A DNA stretch of 64,000 bases from Manduca sexta (lineage: Eukaryota > Arthropoda > Insecta > Lepidoptera > Sphingidae). The notes beneath the pieces were generated by a model. The model was not told the DNA's origin. It did not search any database and was given only the letters and a program-made list of their open reading frames with translations. Position 1 is the stretch's first letter. Each line of letters begins with the position of its first letter. The stretch is taken from positions 7,421,556 to 7,485,555 of the forward strand of contig NC_051116.1 of assembly GCF_014839805.1 (NCBI RefSeq), in the 5' to 3' direction. Below, in pieces: positions 56,901-64,000 of this stretch. The position numbers and the translations under genes were made by a program.

Positions 56901-59707
56901 TCTCTGAAAGGCCGAGATTTCAACTACTTAATTCGTAGCTTGCCCCGCTCGAAAATGTCTTTTAAACGGATAGTACTGCGAATAACCTAATCTCTAATCT
57001 AATCTACTTGCAGCCCCCACATGCGCTGGTACAAGGACGGCAGGCTGATCGAGGACTCGTCCAGTCAGTACGCAGTGTCGACCAGTGGCCCCCAGTCGAA
57101 CCTCACCGTCACACCCAGGGCTGACCAGGACTTCGGCACTTTCACTTGCGAGGTAAGCCTTTACACTGACGAAGATAATTTTAATATTTGATTGTAACTT
57201 GCAACACTATGTTTTTGTTTATAATTAACAAAAAAAAAGACTTGCCTAGTCAATTATTTTTTGGTTTTAATATTGATCATTTATTAATATTGGAGCTAAG
57301 TTCTTTCAGTAATATATTGCACAAGAACATCCAGATTTGCTGAATAGTCACAAGTCGTACAAGCTTTAAAATTGGCAAAACTCAGCGTCCTATAATTGTT
57401 AACGCAGTAGATTTTTTACGGAACTCGACTTCTGCAAGTTTTGCTAATCTAGACCGCGTTTAAGATTAATTTGAGTGGAATAAATAGATATTACATTTAA
57501 TGTAAAAACGACGCCTTTAGAAAAATATTTTCCTCAAACTAACTTATAAATATTGAAAATCATACGATTTTTAATTATAAATAAATCTTAAAGTAAACTT
57601 CATTCACCACCAGGCGGAGAACCAGCACGGCAAACACAACAGGTCGATAGAGCTGGTGCAGAGCCCGGTGCTGGAAGACCTGGAGGTTGCTGGACCCAAG
57701 CTGTCCTGGACCGTGCACTCCCACCAGCCGCTGGAGAACATTGAGATTCAACTCCGGGATGTCGAGAAGGTACGTTAATTCTTATAGCTTTACTTTTTTC
57801 TCAATAAATTTAGAGGAACAACTGACATATTATGATAAATCATAATTTTTGTTTTTTGTTTGTGATTAACTCCGTTTTAAATACATATATTTTGTAAATA
57901 TTATTTATTTATGTAATTGGTATAGGTACCGTCAACATATATTTTATATCCCTCCGGATAGCGACCATCATACACAGGGTGTTACCCGCCATAGTGGCCC
58001 ACGTATCGCGTTCCGGGATCAGCCTGTGTATATCAGGTTCGAACAGGCCGACATAATTGTGTCGACTGTCGAGGGATAATCATCTCCCGTCAGTCAACAT
58101 TCTATCAGACCTTACTCCCTTAATATCAGATACGGTAGGGTCAATTTGCAGAGCCACTATAAAAAAAAAAAGACGGTCTGAGGGTCTGATTGAGGGTCTA
58201 AAAATATCAACCGCACTAAATTCCATTGTGATCAATTCTAGAATGGAGACTGGACCCGCGTCGACGTACCGCTGCCTAAAAACAAAAGCCACAAATACGA
58301 CATCATCCACGAACTATCCAACATCGAACCTGGAAAATACGAAGCCATCGTCAAGGTCAAGAACAGCAATAGTTGGAGGTCTACTGAGCCCGTAAACCTC
58401 GAAATTGGTAAGAACATCCCATTTGTGATAGAATCATTCAGTGCACTTAGCATTGTACACTGCCATTAAATTGACAAGGGGAATTAATTGTATGCAATGA
58501 AATTGTTAAATAGGGTGTTAGTCAATTGGTATTTGTTTTCAATTTTGGAATTAAATGGGAAAGTCAATCGCATTATTTCATGTGTTAACGCAAATGGCGA
58601 TATACACTTGCATTAATTTGCTAATATTTAATTTCAAATTCATTGGTTAAATTAGGTCAGTTACATAGCAAATTTTTTGAGGAGATATTACATTAAATTT
58701 GTATTTTTAATAGTAATAAGTAATATACTTTAACTAATATGGGAACACGTTTTATCATAAAAACCACTTAAGATTCAGTTTATATTTTTTTATCATAAAA
58801 ATTTGATTTATTTTATGATTTTCTAGTAATATCGGATTTACGAGAGAATTTCGCACAAAAACCATTTCATAATTTGTAAAAAATTATATTTCTTGAACAC
58901 ATTTTTATCATGCCAGGGTGTACTTAGGAGAAACAAATTTGTTGTAAAAATCTGTTGTAAAAATCAGATTCAGGAAAATTCTATGAATAATTTTATAGCT
59001 CTCGAATTTTTCACGACTCGTTTTTTTTTAATAATTATGTGTTTCAAATTATTTATTGCTAAACATACCACTTATTTCCTTGAGAAAGATAAAAAAACTA
59101 GAGTGCCGAGTAAGTTTTTTTAGAGAAATATTCCAATTATCCTAGGTACACCTAGTCACCTATCAAGATTCATGAAATCACGTGCCACGTACATCAGATT
59201 ATAATAATATATAAGCATATTTTGTCTCTTTTTTTGTTTTGAAAATATTTTTTGCATTAATAAAACAATTCCACAATATTATTTGACCCTATTTTTTTCT
59301 GTATGATAATGTAATAAAATGAAAATTTTATCGGTGTAAAAAATATTTTTCTCATTCTATTATTTTGGCTGTAATTATGCATGAAATTGAATTTTGCTTC
59401 TTTTTTTAAGTTTTAGAGGCTCAGCCGTACATCCACACCGCATCAGGTAAAGTATAGCTTCTTTATGTTTTTTTTTTTTAATTTCACTGAATTAAATTAC
59501 GAAAAAATATTTTAGCTTGTTTTTTTTAGTTTTTTAAATGTTGTAAAGTCATCAAATGCGAGAATAATGTTTTTTTTTCTAAATTTAACTATACTTTTAC
59601 TCATACAATGTTTTTTTTTTACAGTTTTAGGAGGCGACGCGCATTCCATCCGATCATCGACTATCTTAGCATCGATCGCCTCTTACCTGCTTGTTCGAAT
59701 GCTTTAA
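50824..59707 (+). CDS. GPI-anchored immunoglobulin-superfamily cell-adhesion protein (3 Ig + FN3), 5' end missing
   Basis: Twelve exons join in one frame: 50824-50922, 51223-51336, 53288-53372, 53883-54013, 55048-55163, 55670-55817, 56316-56406, 57014-57152, 57614-57769, 58242-58407, 59411-59446 and 59625-59707. All introns are GT-AG and every phase agrees, giving 454 residues plus stop. Order seen: acidic linker; Ig1 (LECNVE, VVQWYK, DIGEYRCEL); Ig2 (LLTCDVSG, IVWSRE, KYYCYIFNN); Ig3 (LQCSAHD, MRWYKDG, FGTFTCEAEN); an FN3-like segment ending near PVNLEI; then a short spacer and a hydrophobic tail ending in RML, with no cytoplasmic domain. This looks like a secreted, GPI-anchored adhesion molecule. 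Three Ig plus one FN3 with GPI is the layout known for insect Wrapper and Klingon, which act in glial or neuronal contacts; choosing between them needs a search. The first exon must end in phase 1 and carry the signal peptide; I could not find it. Confidence 0.85.
51223..51336 (+). CDS. Ig gene exon: start of Ig domain 1
   Basis: Encodes strands A to B of the first Ig domain, including QPTSYNVTIGRTLRLECNVE with the first conserved cysteine. NVT is a possible N-glycosylation site. The donor GTGAGT splits a Ser codon. A 300-bp intron precedes it and a repeat-filled intron of about 1.95 kb follows. Confidence 0.9.
51362..51561 (+). repeat. Family-C repeat in Ig gene intron 2
   Basis: Plus-strand copy, diverged: TTTGACTGACGAGAGATACT, ACGACAGTCGACATAATTG and ATATAAATATCCTACCAGCA. 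It begins about 25 bases after the exon donor. Confidence 0.78.
52837..53112. repeat. Tandem duplication of about 140 bp in intron 2
   Basis: Unit 1 (52837-52980) and unit 2 (52981-53112) both read GCCAGGAGAT, then an AAACCTAAATAC-like run, then CTTGTATACGA, TTTAGGCCAGCGAAGATT, AATTTATGTAAAGT and AATTGTACAG. They differ by substitutions and short indels, so the duplication is not recent. Confidence 0.85.
53288..53372 (+). CDS. Ig gene exon: middle of Ig domain 1
   Basis: Starts after TTCCAG and ends at GTAAGT. Contains the core tryptophan of strand C (VVQWYKNN) and a NVS sequon. The reading frame is open through all 85 nt and phases match both neighbours. Confidence 0.9.
53883..54013 (+). 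CDS. Ig gene exon: end of Ig domain 1
   Basis: Contains the classic end of an Ig domain: SSKDLIIKDVEKDDIGEYRC with the D-x-G-x-Y-x-C motif, then strand G (HHVVVWEKP). The donor is GTAAGT. The domain 1 to domain 2 boundary falls at KPSIQ. Confidence 0.92.
54070..54350 (-). mobile_element. Family-B retroposon in Ig gene intron 4
   Basis: Minus-strand copy starting 56 bases after the donor of the preceding exon. The head hairpin reads CTCTCGCATATGAGAG. Confidence 0.86.
55048..55163 (+). CDS. Ig gene exon: start of Ig domain 2
   Basis: Encodes VVEGADLLLTCDVSGLPPPQ followed by IVWSRE. This is the typical I-set run of cysteine, then G-x-P-x-P, then tryptophan. Ends in phase 0 at GTGAGT. Confidence 0.92.
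55670..55817 (+). CDS. Ig gene exon: end of Ig domain 2
   Basis: Acceptor TTCTAG. Encodes VFIRNVRKDHAGKYYCYIFN with the second domain-2 cysteine, then N-x-L-G-S and strand G (AEINVNVA). The donor GTGAGT splits a Val codon. A family-B repeat lies directly downstream in the intron. Confidence 0.92.
55850..56122 (-). mobile_element. Family-B retroposon in Ig gene intron 6
   Basis: Minus-strand copy occupying over half of a 498-bp intron. It has a small deletion around GCGATACG-CCCATAAACAG and an altered middle (AAACTGAAACTG). Confidence 0.86.
56316..56406 (+). CDS. Ig gene exon: start of Ig domain 3
   Basis: Begins after TTTTCAG. Encodes KPRVHVHKTIVNSAVNVEAV and LQCSAHDEP, carrying the first cysteine of the third Ig domain. 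Donor GTAAGT, phase 2. Confidence 0.92.
57014..57152 (+). CDS. Ig gene exon: end of Ig domain 3
   Basis: Encodes PHMRWYKDGRLIEDSS, then SNLTVTPRADQDFGTFTCE. The strand-C Trp, a NLT sequon and the F-G-x-F-x-C version of the Y-x-C motif are visible. GC content is clearly above the flanking introns. Confidence 0.93.
57614..57769 (+). CDS. Ig gene exon: Ig3 end and start of FN3-like domain
   Basis: Phase 0 on both sides (52 codons). AENQHGKHNRSIELVQSP closes Ig3. The remainder has an FN3-like start with a conserved Trp (LSWTVHSHQPLENIEIQLRD). GC-rich relative to its introns. Confidence 0.9.
57928..58165 (-). repeat. Family-C repeat in Ig gene intron 9
   Basis: Minus-strand copy, close to consensus, filling half of a 472-bp intron: ATATATTTTATATCCCTCCG, GATCAGCCTGTGTATATCAG, GTGTCGACTGTCGAGGG. 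Confidence 0.85.
58242..58407 (+). CDS. Ig gene exon: rest of FN3-like domain
   Basis: Acceptor TTCTAG, donor GTAAGA. Encodes WTRVDVPLP, a helical or loop turn (ELSNIEPGKYEAIVKVKNSN) and WRSTEPVNLEI. This follows the FN3 pattern of L-x-P-x-x-x-Y-x-x-x-V-x-A-x-N. A NKS sequon is present. A family-C repeat ends about 80 bases upstream. Confidence 0.9.
59411..59446 (+). CDS. Ig gene micro-exon, 36 nt, possibly optional spacer
   Basis: Encodes about twelve residues (LEAQPYIHTAS) between the FN3 domain and the GPI signal. Length is a multiple of three and both ends are phase 1, so skipping it keeps the frame. Two in-frame acceptors are possible, AAG at 59410 or TAG at 59416; the second removes two codons. 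Donor GTAAAG. I infer, but cannot show, that it is used. Confidence 0.65.
59625..59707 (+). CDS. Ig gene last coding exon: GPI-anchor signal and stop
   Basis: A long T tract and ACAG precede the exon; a second in-frame TAG acceptor lies six bases further on. It encodes a small-residue region (GGDAHSIRSS, likely anchor attachment zone) followed by a hydrophobic run ILASIASYLLV and RML, then TAA. A hydrophobic C-terminal end with no basic cytoplasmic tail is the standard GPI signal layout. Confidence 0.85.
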
Positions 59708-61175
59708 AGACACATTAGCCTAACTTATTTATTGTTAGAATCTATAAAGTATTCGTGTTTATAAGAAGATATGTAATTTCTGTGCTGATTTCTACGAATT
59801 ACTTCCCAAATCAAGCTTTTGATGTTGACATTGTGTAGAAATGTATTTTTTTATTTATTTTTCCGTTTTTCAAGTAATATTCAAGCGGCCTCATTTATTT
59901 GCCGCATAGCGTTTTTAATCAATGTTTTTTCTAAACTTATTCAAAGTACAAATATCCATTTTTGATACCGTTTCCATTTTTTTTTTTTTCATTAAAATAT
60001 TGTACAGAATTTTAAATAAGGGGTATATTTTTTATTTAGTTAAGTAAGAAAAAACGATTGGTACGCAAAGATACTTAAAATTAATCGTAAAATTAGTACG
60101 AAATAATTTTAGATTTTTTTTTTATCAAAATGCATTTCGGTTAACAGCTTTTATTTTCTTCTAGCAGCTTGTTTTGGACAGCTTAGTGTAACAGCAACTA
60201 TGTAAATATTATGATTTAAATATTTTTTGACATTTTTGAGACCGACATTTCTATCGAGCAAAATAAGATTACATAACCTAAAATATGTTTTTATGTAAAA
60301 ATAGGCGGGAAAAATCATCTATTTGTTGCAACATCGGTCTCGAATCTGTCAATTTATACAGTGAAATTAGTTATTAATAAACTTAATATTTTCATGTTAA
60401 ATTAATTATAATATAATTGATTTTACAATTCGCTTATAGCTGTGTTTACATGTACTATTAAATTTAGCAACTTTTCCAAAGTATTTTGACGTTGTCAAAG
60501 TGACAATGATTTGATGGCGAAATATTTTTGACATACGTCACCTTGACAGTCGCGAGTTTTTTTACAGTCATCCATAGATTAAAAAAGATTTATGTTATAA
60601 TTATATTTTTTTAGGTTTCCGACTATCCAATTTTAACTTAAACACAATCTCTTTACGTAGATATTTCTCATTTAGTTTTAATAATAGGTAATTATTACCA
60701 AAGTGTAATTAAGATCACATTATTTTAGTTTGATAACAGTAATTTACTTATTAGCTTAAACTGCGTTAAATGGAATTCACATAAACTATAAGAAACATGA
60801 AAAAAAAATACCTACAGTCGAATTGAAAACCTCCTCCTTTTATTGAAGTCGGTTAATAAGAAGCGAACAATGTTAAAAAGGTTGCATACAAGTCAAGAAC
60901 TAAATAAATATATCCATATTTCCGTTTAACACAGTATAAGAACAAATATGATGCTTATTAATTATAAAAAATATTTAAAATTTAGTATAAAGTATTACCA
61001 ATCGCTTTTCATGGAACGTACATTTTGTCAATATTTTTGTAAAATGAAAAAGTACAGTTATTTCTAAGTAAATGTGCCTCTATCATATTAACGTAGAATT
61101 GAAATGGAAATAAAGCAGACGAGTCATCACTGTATATTCTGTTTCAATTAACAATAAACCCAAACAATAAAATCA
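59708..61175 (+). other. Probable 3'UTR of the Ig gene
   Basis: AT-rich, non-repetitive sequence follows the stop codon. AATAAA hexamers occur at 60376, 60903, 61109, 61153 and 61166, so several polyadenylation sites are possible; the cluster at 61109-61171 is a likely distal end. The 3' limit is inferred. No ORF in it looks real. Confidence 0.5.
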
Positions 61176-61467
61176 CAAGGATTTTTTTATATTAGCCAAG
61201 ACATCTGCAATATTTTCATTTCAAAAACATAGATGCCATAATAAAAGGTATAAGATTACCAAAACTAGACGTACAACAATGTGCCTGTATTTACAATGGT
61301 TCCGTACAAAAGGTGCTTAATGGCTATCTTCCATTTTTAATGTTAGAAAATCTTACCTACTAGTCTTATTTATACTAGAAAACGCACTTCCCTCGCTTTT
61401 ATGGATTATATGATCGAATTATAACAGTAATGGCACAAGATAAATGACTGTCCTAGGCCTTCATAAT

Positions 61468-61625
61468 CATCATCATCAGACCATTGCAGTCCACTGCTGG
61501 GCATAGACCTCTCCCAAAGTACGCCACACAGCCCAGCCCTATCGTATAAGCCGTCCCGCCATCTAGCCAGTGGACATCTCAGGATACTTTTGCTGCCCTA
61601 AGCCCTGCTGGCAAGCAAATTGACA
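61468..61625 (+). repeat. LINE-tail-like repeat (CATCATCATCAG ... CCACTGCTGGGCATAG)
   Basis: TCATCATCATCAGACCATTG, AGTCCACTGCTGGGCATAGA and CCTCTCCCAAAGTACGCCAC form a motif I recognise as common in Lepidoptera, probably the end of a non-LTR element. Related stretches lie at 4798-4915 and inside 40765-40895. Confidence 0.65.
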
Positions 61626-61649
61626 GCAACTAATGGGATAGAAAATACA

Positions 61650-61765
61650 GAGTCGGCATAATTGTGGCGACTGGCGAGGATTATATTATCTCTCGTCAGT
61701 CGATGTTATAGGAACCTTCACTTACCATCCATGGGGTCTCTTTGCATTGTCCGTATACAAATCAA
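61650..61765 (-). repeat. Family-C fragment
   Basis: GGCATAATTGTGGCGACTGG and CTCTCGTCAGTCGATGTT mark the hairpin region. The distal part is missing. Confidence 0.7.
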
Positions 61766-62044
61766 TATCGTGGTTTTCAACAAAAAATATCGAAAATTTC
61801 AAATGGTAAATCAAAAACACAATCAGCTTTGTCCCAAGTCTGAAGGGAAGCAAAAAAGACTTAAAATACAAAAGACTTGTCTCTGGGACAATTTTATTTT
61901 CAGACAAATCTTAAATTTCCAAAAAAAACTACAAACATGACAGATAAAGTATTAAATCGCACATAACTAATTTCCGTTAAATAAATCCAGTTATATTCGT
62001 TTATATTTTACATTGATTACAATAATTGTTAAATATTTAAAAAC

Positions 62045-62200
62045 ATACGCCATTTTCAAAAATCGAACCGAATCGCTGATGTCAAAAATGGACCAATCAG
62101 AACAAAGTATTTTTTTGACAAAACAAATGATTGATTTTGATTGGTTCATTCTCGGAATTGGATTGAAGATTGAGATTGGGGTCGTTTAAAAACGGTTGTT
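62045..62200. repeat. Short dispersed repeat (family I)
   Basis: Contains AAAATGGACCAATCAGAAC and, on the opposite strand, AATGAACCAATCAAAATC, so its ends are partly inverted. GATTGAGATTGGGGTCG follows. It is the reverse complement of a stretch at 40700-40985. Confidence 0.6.
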
Positions 62201-63389
62201 AATGAAATCCCGATTAACAATAGTTGATAATTTCCTGCAGAATGCCCGATGTACACAATACTGTTTCAACTTATAGTCGGTGCCTTCAAAACATTGTGAG
62301 AGAAGGTGATATTTTTGTCTTTAAATGAATAAATGATTAATGTTTGTAAATATATTAACTGTCGACTTTTATTTGTATTCTAAGTAACCTACGTACACTT
62401 TTTCGCATATATACCAACCATTTTTCGCTATGAGAAATTTATATACATATAAAAAAATAATCTGAGACCATATTTCTACAATATGACATCTTTACTTTGG
62501 TTGTATAGTTTTCTTTATGCATACAATATGGTTCATTAATTTCAAATTAAAAAGAGTAAGTATATAGACCATTTTGGATATCGTCCTGCCTTTTTTTGTT
62601 ATGGTTCCATGACAACCATAGAGCAAAATATTTCGGAAGTATTACATATATTCTTTGGCAAAATACTTCAATAATGCCAAATTCTCTTTGAATAATGCGA
62701 CGTAAGGCAAGTGGTAGTGGAATAATAAATTCATCTGTGTTCATTTAAGTTATTACAGTAAGGAACCAAATTATAATTCTCTTTGAAGAAACCCATAAAT
62801 TACAAAGAAAAGACATGGTAAGATTTTAATCATTTGAAGATGCTACAATTATTTGTAAGTACTTTAGGGCACTTGTCCTACCGCTGACGATGAACGAGCA
62901 GCAAGTAGAGCCAAAGACTAGAAACAAGCTAGTGAGCAACTAGAACCGAATGTATGGCAATGCTTAGCGTGGGTTTCTGACGCTCGAGGCGGACCCTGTG
63001 TGTTTGCTGCCTCAAGAAACCGAAAGAGAAACCTATCCGGGCGCCCCAAATGAAAACAAATTTCACACCCCTATTTTCCGAAAACCTTTTTTTGCTCCTA
63101 AGTTTATGTTTATAGGAAGACTTTGGCGCCCTTCCTTGAACTTCTTTCATTATACTACTAGTGCCTAAAACGTAATTAATAAACGCATCTTGATAAAAAG
63201 TCACAACTAAATAGTTTTGGTTTAAAAGAGTTTTGAAGCCCGTGCCACTTCCAAATGCTCAGCCGCCTCTAGTTCTGCAGAGTTGCCGTAGACACAAGCC
63301 TACTCTATCGCTCTTGTATCTACAACAGCGTCCAATCTTAGCCAGAGGTATTCCTTGATAGACAGGACTTAATTTTTTTTTATTGTTTT
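62201..63389. other. Gene-free stretch downstream of the Ig gene
   Basis: AT-rich, with short unsupported ORFs on the minus strand (62547-62744, 62929-63204). Nothing recognised. Confidence 0.45.
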
Positions 63390-63561
63390 TTATGTCGAGA
63401 CGGGCTTGCCGTTCGCCCGATTGTAAGCGATACGACCGCCCATAAACAGTAGAAACACCATCCAACACCTTGAATTACAAAGCATTGGTTGGTATTCCAC
63501 TGCGCTCGCCATCCTGAGACATACGTTAATTCTCATTATGTCCAGTAGTTATACTGGCTCA
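63390..63561 (-). mobile_element. Family-B retroposon fragment
   Basis: Carries the 3' half only, from the A-rich tail and GTCGAGACGGGCTTGCCG to TCCAGTAGTTATACTGGCTC. The head is absent. Confidence 0.82.
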
Positions 63562-64000
63562 TATTTCCACACCGATCTGCTGACCGATTCCTCTTTATAT
63601 TTTACCTATTGTATTTCAGACCGACGACGTTAGTTTTGAATCTTTACGTCGCACTGGAGTGAGTAATTAAATTTTCAATAAAAAAAAATTAATTTGTCAG
63701 AAAACTATTAAACCTATATCCAAAAAAGTGAGTAGGTTCCCAATTCATGTGATTTTTTCATTTGTCTGCATTTTACACAATTTTCTCGAGATTTATGTGC
63801 TGATTCGCGATTCCTTATTTATTTGGTAAGGGAAGTTTGCAAAGTGATGAGTTTATCTTTGTTTTGATTCATAACTTTAAATTTAACAAGGGTACATACT
63901 ATATTTTATTAAGCGTGGTTTTGTCTACTTTTGCCGTGCTTGGGCCAAATTCTTTTTAAAGCGCCTATTGAGAAATTCATAGCGAAACAATAATATGATG

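Noticed and set aside
60480..60560. Possible inverted repeat (TTGACGTTGTCAAAGTGACA and a reverse-like partner) in the 3'UTR
   Set aside because: The two sides match only loosely and no target duplication is present.

Overview
The window looks like a piece of nuclear genome from a moth or butterfly (Lepidoptera). It is AT-rich. It holds one multi-exon animal gene with GT-AG introns and a dense load of transposable elements whose sequence styles I associate with Lepidoptera: tRNA-derived SINEs, short Helitrons ending in CTAG, TTAA-flanked piggyBac-type elements, a copia LTR element and an R1-clade-like LINE. There are no operons, CRISPR arrays or rRNA genes. Species cannot be told from the sequence alone.

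Layout. 1-17.4 kb is gene-free, AT-rich DNA with scattered SINE, Helitron and other repeats and one 1.3 kb piggyBac-type element (7866-9165). 17.4-21.7 kb holds a LINE with a full-length but frame-broken ORF2 (endonuclease, reverse transcriptase, zinc knuckle). 23542-28016 is a complete Ty1/copia LTR retrotransposon on the minus strand; its two 177-bp LTRs are identical by eye and it is flanked by AATTT target duplications, yet its ORF is broken several times. 28-50 kb is again repeat-rich intergenic or far-upstream intronic DNA. It contains a SINE palindrome, Helitrons with precise A/T insertion borders, a hAT MITE with an exact 8-bp target duplication, and a second near-identical piggyBac-type copy (48194-49483).

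50824-59707 (+) carries twelve exons of one gene. Spliced, they give 454 residues plus stop, lacking the 5' end: an acidic linker, three immunoglobulin domains, one fibronectin-III-like domain, a short spacer exon and a hydrophobic C-terminus typical of a GPI-anchor signal. The arrangement matches insect neural and glial cell-adhesion proteins of the wrapper/klingon type. The signal-peptide exon is not found here and probably lies far upstream. The 3'UTR probably runs to about 61.17 kb.

I see no novel defence, metabolic or regulatory system. The points most worth checking are the optional 36-nt exon beside the GPI-anchor signal, the mismatch between identical LTRs and a broken reading frame in the copia element, the 1.3 kb piggyBac-type pair, and a short dispersed repeat (called family C here) with a conserved self-complementary hairpin.
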